DNA of 64,000 bases from CAJXMH01 sp964001305 (lineage in GTDB: Bacteria > Bacteroidota > Bacteroidia > Flavobacteriales_E > Vicingaceae), in contig CAXFAI010000044.1 of NCBI GenBank assembly GCA_964001305.1, forward strand, positions 124,001-188,000, given 5' to 3'. Shown piece after piece: positions 14,718 to 23,744 of the stretch. How positions within the stretch are numbered: position 1 is the stretch's first letter; every line of letters starts with the position of its first letter. The position numbers were made by a program, and so were the translations under genes. Under the pieces are notes generated by a model, which made no database searches, was not told the DNA's origin, and saw nothing but the letters and a program-made list of their open reading frames with translations.

Positions 14718-16160
14718 TTAAAACTCAGCATTCTTTGGTGTTCTTGGAAAAGGAATCACATCTCTTATGTTACCCATTCCCGTTACAAAGAGCATTAATC
14801 GTTCAAAGCCTAGTCCAAAACCTGCATGTGGAGCGGTTCCAAATTTGCGTAAGTCTAAATACCACCACAAGTCTTCTTGTGGAATATTCATTTCTTGCAT
14901 TCTGTTTTGAAGCTTTTCCAATCGCTCCTCTCTTTGCGAACCTCCTACAATTTCACCAATCCCAGGGAATAAAATATCCATGGCACGAACCGTCTTCTCA
15001 TCGTCATTTTGACGCATGTAAAAAGCTTTAATGTCTTTGGGGTAATCAAACAAAATAACTGGCTTTTTAAAATGCTTTTCTACCAAATAGCGTTCATGCT
15101 CAGACTGTAAATCAGCGCCCCAATCTTCAATCAGGTAACTGAATTTTTTCTTTTTGTTGGGCTTTGAGTTTCTTAGAATTTGAATAGCATCGGTATAGCT
15201 TACTCGTTCAAAGTCGTTCTCTAAAACAAACTTCAATTTCTCAATTAAAGCCATAGGCGAACGCTCTTCTTGTTTCTTGTTTTTTTCAGAATCAATCAAA
15301 CGCTTTTCTAAAAAGTCAAGATCATCAGCACAGTTGTCTAAGGCATACTTGATTAAATACTTGAGCATGTCTTCACCCAAGTCCATATTTTCGTCTAAGT
15401 CTGCAAAGGCAACTTCTGGTTCTATCATCCAAAACTCTGCTAGGTGGCGGCTTGTATTTGAGTTTTCCGCTCTAAAAGTGGGTCCGAAAGTGTAGACTTT
15501 GCCTAAAGCCATGGCTGCCGTTTCTGCCTCCAATTGACCGGATACCGTTAAGTTGGTTTCCTTGCCAAAAAAGTCACTCTTAAAATCAATTTCACCCTCT
15601 TCCGTTTTTGGAATTTGGTTTAAATCAAAGTTGGTCACTTTAAAAGCTTCACCAGCACCTTCTGCATCAGAAGCGGTAATAATTGGCGTGTGTATGTTAT
15701 AAAAGCCACGATCATTAAAAAATTGATGCACGGCAAAAATCATGGCATGACGAATACGACTAACTGCACCAAAAGTGTTAGTTCTAAAACGTAAATGAGC
15801 ATTTTCTCTTAAAAACTCTAGCGAATGTTTTTTAGGTTGAATAGGATACTCATCTGGATTAGCAGCGCCTAACAACTCTACTTCAGTTGCGTGAATTTCA
15901 AACTGTTGACCACTGCCTTGTGATTCCACCAATTTTCCCTTTACAGATAAGCAAGCCCCGCTGTTAATATTTTCCAAAGTTGATTCATCGAAATTACCAT
16001 TGTCAACTACTACTTGAATATTGTCCATGCAACTGCCATCATTTAAGGCAATGAACGAAACATTTTTGCTTCCTCTTTTGGTTTTTACCCAAGCTTTCAC
16101 AAGTACTTCTGAATCTGCTATTCCTGCAGTCAACAATTGCTTTATTTCAACTCTTTTCAT
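14718..16160 (-). CDS. asnS: Asparaginyl-tRNA synthetase
   Basis: A 480-residue class IIb synthetase charging tRNA-Asn. The N-terminal OB-fold (about 15-105) is followed by the catalytic core with class II motif 2 (FRAENSNTSRHLAEFWMIEPE) and motif 3 (GFGLGFERLMLFVTGMGNIRDVIPFPR). Length is typical of bacterial AsnRS. On the minus strand a CACTTTTG element at 16180-16187, one base off TAnnTTTG, lies 19 nt before the ATG and may be its promoter. Followed by rpoN on the same strand. Confidence 0.97.
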   Translation of the reverse strand: MKRVEIKQLLTAGIADSEVLVKAWVKTKRGSKNVSFIALNDGSCMDNIQVVVDNGNFDESTLENINSGACLSVKGKLVESQGSGQQFEIHATEVELLGAANPDEYPIQPKKHSLEFLRENAHLRFRTNTFGAVSRIRHAMIFAVHQFFNDRGFYNIHTPIITASDAEGAGEAFKVTNFDLNQIPKTEEGEIDFKSDFFGKETNLTVSGQLEAETAAMALGKVYTFGPTFRAENSNTSRHLAEFWMIEPEVAFADLDENMDLGEDMLKYLIKYALDNCADDLDFLEKRLIDSEKNKKQEERSPMALIEKLKFVLENDFERVSYTDAIQILRNSKPNKKKKFSYLIEDWGADLQSEHERYLVEKHFKKPVILFDYPKDIKAFYMRQNDDEKTVRAMDILFPGIGEIVGGSQREERLEKLQNRMQEMNIPQEDLWWYLDLRKFGTAPHAGFGLGFERLMLFVTGMGNIRDVIPFPRTPKNAEF

Positions 16161-16252
16161 CGTGCTAAATATTAAGGTGCAAAAGTGAGGTTTTTAAGGT
16201 TGAAGTTCAATAGAATCCAATCAAATCTAGCATGAATTAAAATTTATACAAC

Positions 16253-18625
16253 CTAGCGGACCAACATCAACGAACCATTATAAAAATTTAGCTCGCCTTT
16301 AGAGTCAAAGTAACTCATTACTACATAGTAATTGCCTAAGCTAGCTTTTTTCCCATTTACATTTCCATCCCAAGGATCTACGGTGATAAAAATTTCTTGT
16401 CCCCATCGATTATATATTTTGATGCTTTTTATATTAAAGTTTACTCCTTGAGGGAAAAAGAAGTCATTGATTCCATCTCCATTTGGTGAAAAAACATTGG
16501 GTATAAATATCTCTGTTTCACAATCTTCAAAAATGAGGCTAACTGAGTCATGGCTGAATCCACAGACATTAGAGGCAAGTAAAGAATAAATTCCTGAACT
16601 ATCTGCCATTATTTGCGCTAAAGTGTCTCCGGTATTCCATAAATAAGAAGTAAAAAGTTGAGACTTGCCTATAGTTACAGAAGTTCCGAAACAAAAAATA
16701 GAATCAGTTATAAGGGTATTAAATGGTTGTTCAATAATTCTCAATTGAAAAGTTGCTTTCTTGCTTTCACAACTATTTATAGTTTGGCTAACCAAGAATT
16801 CATAATCTCCGGCCTCAAGATTTTGTGGAATTGGAGCAACTATTTTTGCAGATTGATCTGTTTCACTTTCATACCAAAGTAAATTCTGGCCTTGTACTTT
16901 TAATGAATCTTCATTAAGCATTATCGTATCGCAATAACTAACATTTTGCACTTGTGGAGGTGGGGGAATAGGATTAAAACTTACCACTATGGTGTCCGAA
17001 CTTGTATTGCAATAATTGGAAGCTTGTAGCCAATATTTTCCGCTGTTTTTAGCCCATATGCTAGAGTTGCTTGCTCCGTTATTCCAACGGTATGACCAAG
17101 TAGTACTTGGGGTTTGACCAATTTGTAAACTATCCACCCCACAAAGTATTGTGTCCACACCTAAATTTATTGAAGTTGCTGCTTCAGTTTTAACGCTAAA
17201 ATTGGCCAAATCACTTTCGCAATTATTAAGGCTTTGTGATACCCAAAATTCTCTTTCTGCAATTGAGTTATTAAACAAGGTAGGAGGATTGTTTTTAGGA
17301 TTAGGGTCAGCAAGCGAATCATACCAAAGCAAATTTTGCCCTTGGGCGCTTAATTGAACCGTATCATCCAAGCAAAAGCCGGTATCTGCCACTACCGGCG
17401 GTGGCGGTTGTGGGTTGAAAGTGACTCGAATAGAGTCTACCAAAGTATCGCATAAATAAGCGGCTTCTACTGAGTAAACCCCACTTTGTTTTACCCAAAT
17501 TGAAGGAGTAGTATTACCGTTACTCCATTTGTAGTGTTCAAAAGCTAAATTGACTGTTAGTTGGATGGAGTCTAGGGTCTCGCAAACAGTGGTATCAGAC
17601 GCTAATTTTAAAGTCAGTAAATCTTTCGGTAGTACTTTAAAAGTATCTACCTCCAAACCACAGCCATAATTTGCTTGAAGCCAATATGTGCCAAAAGTAT
17701 CAATTACTAGCGTGTCTGCCGTGGTACTGTCATTCCATAAATAAGTGTTTGCTCCTTGCCTTGCCCTTAAAACTTGACTAAAAGGTTGATTTGGACAAAA
17801 AGTGGTATCAAGTCGTGTATTTCCAATCTGTATATTCTGTACTTCTTCTACGCTAACAAAATCAATAAAACAACTTGCATTTTCATAGAGGGTGTATGGC
17901 CCATTTCTTGCTTTTAATATGCTGCCTAATTTGGTATCTCTATTGCCTTTAAAGTTTCCAATGGTTAACCACTTTTCTCCTCCTGTTGCTTTTATAATTC
18001 CACACACCTGATACCATTTAGTGGTATCATCGAAAAAGCGGTTGGTGTCGTTTTCAATTTGAGGATTTACATAAAGTACATTGCTGTCTTCACGAATAGG
18101 AGTCGGAAAATCTGTAATGCGAATTGCTGAAAGATGCGCCCCAATGGTAGAAGTGGCGTAGAAGTTAGCATCATTCCCGGGGATGTAAATACTTGGGCTA
18201 ACATAAAAGGAAACTCGGTAATATTTGTTTTTTTCTAAAGTTTGGCTTAGTTCTGTTTGCAAATAAGATCTTGAATTTGAAAAGATACTTTGAGGGGGAT
18301 TGAAACCTTCTGAGTGATGATATAGTCTTAGTAAAGCATATCCACTTCCATCCTTTGGGATTTGATAATCCCAGTAATTGCGTGGAACCGTACCACACAG
18401 AGAATCTGCAATCCCAGATATTCCAAAAGTGGGACTAGACCAATGCCTCAATACTTTGGGGCTTCTAAAGAAACTAGTGCGGTTTGTTGTGGTTATTCCC
18501 GTATCTATGGCGCCACAAGCTGAAACGTTCGAATAAAAATCATCAAAGCTTGGGTCAGGTACGAGGTTTTGACTGCTTAAAGAAAAAATTGAAAATAATA
18601 ATATGAAAGAAAAACAATGCTTCAT
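16253..18625 (-). CDS. Secreted T9SS type B (gliding-motility C-terminal) protein with Ig-like repeats
   Basis: A 790-residue secreted protein with an N-terminal signal peptide (HCFSFILLFSIFSLSSQ). An N-terminal domain of about 260 residues is followed by Ig/PKD-like units marked by YLWNDSTTADT, YKWSNGNTTPS, YRWNNGASNSS and YLWNTGDTLAQ, each with a sGxYxLxAxxxC strand. Two longer tandem units alternate PPPP linkers with QGQNLLWY and VSQSLNNCES segments. The C-terminus (FIPNVFSPNGDGINDFFFPQ, then IYNRWGQEIF and WDGNVNGKKA) is the type B T9SS signal. It lies downstream of the 18682-21372 gene, after a strong terminator. Confidence 0.88.
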   Translation of the reverse strand: MKHCFSFILLFSIFSLSSQNLVPDPSFDDFYSNVSACGAIDTGITTTNRTSFFRSPKVLRHWSSPTFGISGIADSLCGTVPRNYWDYQIPKDGSGYALLRLYHHSEGFNPPQSIFSNSRSYLQTELSQTLEKNKYYRVSFYVSPSIYIPGNDANFYATSTIGAHLSAIRITDFPTPIREDSNVLYVNPQIENDTNRFFDDTTKWYQVCGIIKATGGEKWLTIGNFKGNRDTKLGSILKARNGPYTLYENASCFIDFVSVEEVQNIQIGNTRLDTTFCPNQPFSQVLRARQGANTYLWNDSTTADTLVIDTFGTYWLQANYGCGLEVDTFKVLPKDLLTLKLASDTTVCETLDSIQLTVNLAFEHYKWSNGNTTPSIWVKQSGVYSVEAAYLCDTLVDSIRVTFNPQPPPPVVADTGFCLDDTVQLSAQGQNLLWYDSLADPNPKNNPPTLFNNSIAEREFWVSQSLNNCESDLANFSVKTEAATSINLGVDTILCGVDSLQIGQTPSTTWSYRWNNGASNSSIWAKNSGKYWLQASNYCNTSSDTIVVSFNPIPPPPQVQNVSYCDTIMLNEDSLKVQGQNLLWYESETDQSAKIVAPIPQNLEAGDYEFLVSQTINSCESKKATFQLRIIEQPFNTLITDSIFCFGTSVTIGKSQLFTSYLWNTGDTLAQIMADSSGIYSLLASNVCGFSHDSVSLIFEDCETEIFIPNVFSPNGDGINDFFFPQGVNFNIKSIKIYNRWGQEIFITVDPWDGNVNGKKASLGNYYVVMSYFDSKGELNFYNGSLMLVR

Positions 18626-18631
18626 AAACGT

Positions 18632-18658
18632 AAAAAGGGGCGGCTAATGGCCGCCCCC
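18632..18658 (-). terminator. Rho-independent terminator after the 18682-21372 gene
   Basis: GGGGCGGC-taatg-GCCGCCCC with a T-run on the minus strand. It lies just past the stop of the 18682 gene and just before the ATG of the 16253 gene, so the two T9SS genes are separately transcribed or attenuated. Confidence 0.85.
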
Positions 18659-18681
18659 ATATAACTAAATTGTTAAAAGGC

Positions 18682-21372
18682 TTATTGCACTACAAATTTT
18701 TTGATTTTTCGTTCGCCTTTAGCCATATACTCTAGGTAATAAATCCCCTTGCTAAAGGTTGAAATGTCTAGCTGCTTATTACTCGGTGTGAAATCTCCAT
18801 TCACAAAAAAGTCAGATTCCTGGATTAGTCTTCCTGTATAATCTAAAATTCTGAGTTTCGTCAATTCGCTGAATTCAGATTTTAATTGAATATTCAATAA
18901 TCCATCTGCTACAGGGTTTGGGAAAATGGTCAAATCAGATGCAACTTCATTAATTTCAGTTGATTTGAACCTGAACTGGTTGTTAACATCAGTAATTTGA
19001 AAATAAGTCCAATCAGAACTGCTGCTACATGCATTTCCTACTTCTAATGTAAGCTTGTAACATTCATCAAATTTATCTATAAAATAAAATGTTGACCCTG
19101 GAATTAATCCGTTTAATGTAAGAGCTATAATGGGGCTGTTTGGGTTAGTAGGTGATACAGGACTTGCGTCTTCATAAAGTGGAGGTCCAGAAGCAATAGT
19201 ACCAGTAATACAATCAATTTTTTCAATCTTTCTTTTGAAATAGGTGATATTATTGGTAGAAAAAGTACTACCACTAATACCCAAACTAAATGCAGGAGAA
19301 CCATTTCCTGTAATACATTGACTGTTTAGATTTTTAGTAGAACAAGTACTAGTTCCGTTCTGACTATTATGTATAGTCAATAACATATTTGCCGGACTAG
19401 GTGGTGCATTTAAATAAAAATATCCAACAAAATCATCCACTCCACCACATTGGCGTTGTACGGATAAAGTGACTTTATAATATCCGGCATGGCTGGCATC
19501 TGTTAGCCAAGTACCGTAAGGGGCACTTAATGGCAAATCTTTTAAATCTTCAATTGAAGCAAAATTGCTGTACCATGAGGTTGTTTTGGAACCTAATTCT
19601 CCCGCACCGGTAATTAAAGACCCGCTAGATGTTACACTTTCTAATTTTACTCTATATTGGTTTCCATTCCAATAATTATAATCAAGAATTATATCTTGAG
19701 AAGCACAGCTGTATGTTTGTGTAACATCATTATCAGGTAAACTTGTTACTAAGTATTCTCCGCCTATTGAAAGTCCTGAAAAACTTACAAAAGGTGCAAT
19801 TGTAGAAAAATACCCAACCTTAGTGTCAATAATTCCACAAATGTTTTTTACTTCGACAGTAACCTTAAAATTACCTGTGGCTTGACTTGAGTTTAGTGTT
19901 GTAAATAAATCATACGGTATATTTTTTAAATTGGTATTTAAAGTTGAAGACCAACTTTGAGATGGCGGACTTCCTATTGGGTTACCACTGCCATTAAGTT
20001 GTACTAAACTTACTTTATAACTGTTTCCATTTTCACATAAATCATCCATTATAATAGGTTGACAAACGTTAAATTGTGGTAGAAAAGAAAATGAGTTTGG
20101 AAGGGAAGTACTATTTACGGTAAAGTCACTAACAGGGTCAAGATAAAAAGTATTATTTACTCCATCAATTTGGTCTGGAAGTGTAAAAAATCCATGTAAA
20201 CTGGCTGCTCCTACAAAAGAGGCATTTTGATCACTTTTAAAGTTGCTTAAGGAGGTAGAACTGATGAAATAAGGGGTGCTAAGAGGATCAAAACTGGCTG
20301 GATTGCCTGATGAATACTCAGCGATATACATTTCTCCATCTCTTGCAAGTTCGATGTGTGACCAATAATTTTCAGAATCTTCTACATAATTAGGGCCTCT
20401 TTTATTAATGGTTTGCCAATAAATACCTGTAGAACCACCTAGATCTCTCGCACAAATAAAAAATTGATCGTAATTGTCAGGATTAAATTCAAACCCAACG
20501 ATGCTGTTTAAATCATCAAAATTGGTTATTGTATGAGCTGAATAGTTTCCTGAAATGTCCAAATCAATTGTTATTGCAGAAGTGGTTGAAACCATTGAAT
20601 TATTTAGTTGCCCCCAGCCTAATCTACCTTCAAAATTATCGGGATCACCATTCCAATATAATTCTAGTTCTGTTAAGTCAAAAGTGAAAGACTCTAAGTC
20701 CATATCATCAATTCTGATAATTGTTTCCTCAAATGAAATTCCTGAATCATCTATGAAGTAACGATTTACCTCTGTTCCTGCTACACAAAATAAATAACGG
20801 CCACCTTCTTCTAATTCTGGAGAGACTGCTATTCCACCAAGGTTTCCGGGATTAAATCGGTCGATAAGCATGCTAGTGTGAGTTCCGGTTTGAGAAGTAA
20901 CAGTTACTGTTGTGCCTGAAACCTCTACAATTGAATACAAAAGGGCTTGATGCATGTTATTACCATTAGGTGGGTTTACAAATTCAGAGCCGGGAGTTAA
21001 GTAAATCACATAATATTTCTCACATTCTTCTGAAAATGGTACAATAGCAATTTCGTGTTCTACTCCTTGGTACATAATATTAGTCGGATAATTAGGACCA
21101 CTGAAATAATCTGTTAAAGTACCAGCTAAATTATTTGAGGCATCATAAACATGATTATTATACACATAAAAAAGCAAGTTGCCTTGTGGGTCGTAAGCGC
21201 TATTGCCAGCTGTATAATTAAAGCTAAAGCTTCCTAAGGCTGGATTAGTAATAGGTGTGGTGGTAAAATCAATCTCGTTGGGATGCATGGCCCAATGAGA
21301 TTTTTGAATTTGAGCATTAAGAATTGTCCCCCCTAATAAAAAAAGTACAAGAAGACTACATAAATTTTTCAT
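18682..21372 (-). CDS. Large T9SS type A cargo protein
   Basis: An 896-residue secreted protein with a signal peptide (LCSLLVLFLLGGTILNAQ). Residues about 25-400 have the repeated strand pattern of a beta-propeller (for example GNLLFYVYNNHVYD, GRYLFCVAGTEVNRYFID, GEMYIAEYSSG). Three or more similar cysteine-containing beta domains follow, each with a ...YKVTLSVQRQCGGVDDFVGYFY-type strand pair. The C-terminus has LTIFPNPVADG, a lone LRILDYTGRLI strand and FSKGIYYLEYMAKGERKIKKFVVQ, the type A sorting domain. No enzymatic motif was recognised. Confidence 0.85.
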   Translation of the reverse strand: MKNLCSLLVLFLLGGTILNAQIQKSHWAMHPNEIDFTTTPITNPALGSFSFNYTAGNSAYDPQGNLLFYVYNNHVYDASNNLAGTLTDYFSGPNYPTNIMYQGVEHEIAIVPFSEECEKYYVIYLTPGSEFVNPPNGNNMHQALLYSIVEVSGTTVTVTSQTGTHTSMLIDRFNPGNLGGIAVSPELEEGGRYLFCVAGTEVNRYFIDDSGISFEETIIRIDDMDLESFTFDLTELELYWNGDPDNFEGRLGWGQLNNSMVSTTSAITIDLDISGNYSAHTITNFDDLNSIVGFEFNPDNYDQFFICARDLGGSTGIYWQTINKRGPNYVEDSENYWSHIELARDGEMYIAEYSSGNPASFDPLSTPYFISSTSLSNFKSDQNASFVGAASLHGFFTLPDQIDGVNNTFYLDPVSDFTVNSTSLPNSFSFLPQFNVCQPIIMDDLCENGNSYKVSLVQLNGSGNPIGSPPSQSWSSTLNTNLKNIPYDLFTTLNSSQATGNFKVTVEVKNICGIIDTKVGYFSTIAPFVSFSGLSIGGEYLVTSLPDNDVTQTYSCASQDIILDYNYWNGNQYRVKLESVTSSGSLITGAGELGSKTTSWYSNFASIEDLKDLPLSAPYGTWLTDASHAGYYKVTLSVQRQCGGVDDFVGYFYLNAPPSPANMLLTIHNSQNGTSTCSTKNLNSQCITGNGSPAFSLGISGSTFSTNNITYFKRKIEKIDCITGTIASGPPLYEDASPVSPTNPNSPIIALTLNGLIPGSTFYFIDKFDECYKLTLEVGNACSSSSDWTYFQITDVNNQFRFKSTEINEVASDLTIFPNPVADGLLNIQLKSEFSELTKLRILDYTGRLIQESDFFVNGDFTPSNKQLDISTFSKGIYYLEYMAKGERKIKKFVVQ

Positions 21373-21795
21373 GTTAAAAATTTTAATTAATAAAATATGA
21401 GTTTGGTGATAACCAAAAAAGAGGGGAAGTGTCCATCACTATTTACCCTTGTTTTTTCCTTGGTTTTCAGCATTAAAAATAACAAAAATAAGAATGCAAA
21501 AATGCGGTATACAAAGAATTTAAGATGATATAATAAATATTGACTCTCTTTGGTAACTGCCAAAGAACCGCAATCTGCTTTATGGCTATTAATGAATGAT
21601 TTACAAAATATCATTTAGTAGATAACATATGATTTAACAAGGTGAATACTGTCAATTTCCAATTCTTACAGCATAACATTCTACCATTTTAAAAGTCAAC
21701 CACTCATCCTTAATTTAAACCACGGAAACAAAAAACATAAAAAATGTTTCCAAAAGGATAAAAGTTTCCTACGTTTGCGCCGCGAATTGAAATCT
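21373..21795. other. Intergenic control region between T9SS gene and efflux operon
   Basis: This 423-nt gap holds promoters for two divergent genes. Visible symmetric elements are TTTGGT-gata-ACCAAA (21402-21417), TCTTTGG-taactg-CCAAAGA (21547-21566) and, nearer the TetR gene, GGAAACA (21724-21730), TGTTTCC (21745-21751) and GTTTCC (21764-21769). A 75-codon frame at 21387-21614 looks non-coding. Confidence 0.6.
21724..21777 (+). promoter_or_regulatory. Promoter and candidate TetR operator of the efflux operon
   Basis: TACGTTTG at 21770-21777 matches the -7 consensus and a TTTC at 21747-21750 sits 19 nt upstream as a -33 element. The perfect inverted repeat GGAAACA-n14-TGTTTCC, plus a further GTTTCC, covers the -33 region, a natural site for the TetR protein to repress its own operon. 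Confidence 0.6.
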
Positions 21796-22404
21796 ATGGA
21801 AGAGAAAGATTTATTAGAGAAGGCAGGTGACTTATTTGTAAAGTATGGCATTAAGAGTATGACGATGGATGAAATTTCTAGGCAACTAGGAATTTCAAAG
21901 AAGACCTTGTACCAATATGTAGAGAATAAAAAGGATTTGGTAAAAAAGGTGGTTCAATCTAAAGTGGCTGAGGAGCAAGATTGTATTTGCGAAATGTTTC
22001 AAAGTACAGGAAACGCCATCGACAAACTGATGCAGATTACCACATTTGTAGGAAACCACATGAAAGAGATTCATCCTTCGGTGATGTTTGACTTGAAAAA
22101 ATATCACTTGGAAGCATGGACTTGTTTAAATAATCATAAGGAAGAGTTTATCTACAAAAACATAAAAGACAATCTGGAGTGCGGTATGAAAGAAGGTTTA
22201 TACCGTGAAAATATGAACCCGGAATTGGTAGCTCGATTTTACCTTTCGATGGTGAGTATGATTATTGATCCAGATAATGCACCTGATACGACTGTACCCA
22301 GAGAAAAATTGTATGAAGAAATGATGCGTTATCACATTCGTGGAATTTCAAATAGTAAAGGAAGAGAATACTTAAAACAAAAATTCAATCAAGACCATGT
22401 ATAA
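21796..22404 (+). CDS. TetR/AcrR family transcriptional regulator
   Basis: A 202-residue regulator. The N-terminal helix-turn-helix spans about residues 5-50 (YGIKSMTMDEISRQLGISKKTLYQYVENKKDLV), with a helical ligand-binding C-terminal domain. An in-frame TTG at 21775 overlaps the predicted -7 promoter box, so the ATG at 21796 is the likely start. It is the first gene of a TetR-TolC-MFP-RND set and overlaps the TolC-like gene by 8 nt, so it probably represses its own efflux operon and is released by a pump substrate. Confidence 0.92.
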   Translation: MEEKDLLEKAGDLFVKYGIKSMTMDEISRQLGISKKTLYQYVENKKDLVKKVVQSKVAEEQDCICEMFQSTGNAIDKLMQITTFVGNHMKEIHPSVMFDLKKYHLEAWTCLNNHKEEFIYKNIKDNLECGMKEGLYRENMNPELVARFYLSMVSMIIDPDNAPDTTVPREKLYEEMMRYHIRGISNSKGREYLKQKFNQDHV

Positions 22405-23743
22405 AATGACAAAGCAGCAATTTATATTGCCTCTGTTCCTGTTTTTGGGCTTGTTAGCTCAGGCTCAAGAAAGCAGTTTTAGCTTTAGTTTGGCAGAAGC
22501 TCAGCAATATGCTATTGAGCATAGCTATCAATCGCAAACAGCGAACAAAGAAGTAGAGAAATCAAAAAGAAAGGTAAAGGAGACCATTTCTACTGGACTA
22601 CCTCAAATCAATGCAAGTGGGAGTTATCAAAACTTTTTAGAATTGCCTAGACAACTAGTTCCAGCTGAGTTTTTTGGTGGAAACGAAGGAGAATTTGCAG
22701 AGGTTGTATTCGGAACGGAACAGCAAATGGGTATAGATATAACTGCTACCCAACTTTTGTTTGATGGAAGCTATTTCGTAGGCCTACAAGCAAGCAAGGT
22801 GTATTTGGAGTTAACTAAGAATGACCAGCAAAAGTCAGAGACAGAAATCAAGAAAATGGTAACTCAAGCTTACGGAAATGTTTTGGTAACCGAGAAAAAT
22901 GTCGACATACTTGAAAACAACGTCAAGAATTTGGAAGAAAACGTAGTTGAGACACAAGCACTTTATGAAAATGGCTTTGTAGAAGAGCAAGACAAAGATC
23001 AATTGGAACTGTTATTGGCCAATGCTAAAAATGCACATGAACAAGCGAAGAGACAAATTCAAATCAGTAGAAATCAGTTGAAATTTATTTTGGGTATTGA
23101 TATCACTGAAAGCATTCAATTAACGCAAAGCTTAGAAGAAATTGCTGAAGAAAATCAAAGTCAAGATTACTTGAATCAAGCTTTTGATGTAAGTAATCAC
23201 ATTGATTATAAAGTGATTAACACCCAAGAAAAGGCAACGGAATTATTGTGGAAGCAACAAAAGTCGACTTATCTGCCAAAGCTTAATGCTTTCTTTACTT
23301 ATCAGCAAAATTCCTACTCCAATGAGTTTAACTTTTTCGATGACTCTCGTTGGTTTCCAACAGAAGTAGTAGGGCTTAATTTATCAATGCCGATTTTTTC
23401 AAGTTTTGGAAGAAATCACCGAATTCAACAGGCAAAAATAGATTATGAGCAAGTAAACATTGCCAAAAAGCAAGTGGAGCAACAATTGTTGATTCAAGCG
23501 GAAAATGCCAAATCGGAATACACTTTTGCTCTAAATCAGTTTGCTACTTCTAAAAGCAATTTGGATTTAGCGCAACGCATTTACGATAAAACAAAAATCA
23601 AATACGACGAAGGCGTGAGCAGTAGTTTAGAACTCACTCAAGCCAATAACCAATTACTAGAAACACAAGGCAACTTTATAAGTGCCGCCTTACAACTAAT
23701 TAACGCAAAAGCAAACCTAGACCAAGCACTAAACAATTACTAA
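22397..23743 (+). CDS. TolC family outer-membrane efflux protein
   Basis: A 448-residue outer-membrane factor with a signal peptide ending near LLAQAQE. It shows the two internal TolC halves: long amphipathic helices (SYQSQTANKEVEKSKRKVKE; QTATELLWKQQKSTYLPKL-like region) separated by short barrel strands (TAYFTYQQNS-type), and the typical final VSSSLELTQANNQLLETQGNFISA helix. An ATG nine nt later (22406) is an alternative start. It forms the exit duct for the RND pump encoded by the next two genes; 1 nt separates it from the MFP gene. Confidence 0.93.
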   Translation: MYKMTKQQFILPLFLFLGLLAQAQESSFSFSLAEAQQYAIEHSYQSQTANKEVEKSKRKVKETISTGLPQINASGSYQNFLELPRQLVPAEFFGGNEGEFAEVVFGTEQQMGIDITATQLLFDGSYFVGLQASKVYLELTKNDQQKSETEIKKMVTQAYGNVLVTEKNVDILENNVKNLEENVVETQALYENGFVEEQDKDQLELLLANAKNAHEQAKRQIQISRNQLKFILGIDITESIQLTQSLEEIAEENQSQDYLNQAFDVSNHIDYKVINTQEKATELLWKQQKSTYLPKLNAFFTYQQNSYSNEFNFFDDSRWFPTEVVGLNLSMPIFSSFGRNHRIQQAKIDYEQVNIAKKQVEQQLLIQAENAKSEYTFALNQFATSKSNLDLAQRIYDKTKIKYDEGVSSSLELTQANNQLLETQGNFISAALQLINAKANLDQALNNY

Positions 23744-23744
23744 A

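Noticed and set aside
21387..21614. 75-codon minus-strand frame upstream of the T9SS gene
   Set aside because: No domain, no promoter or start context, and it spans palindromic intergenic DNA; treated as non-coding.
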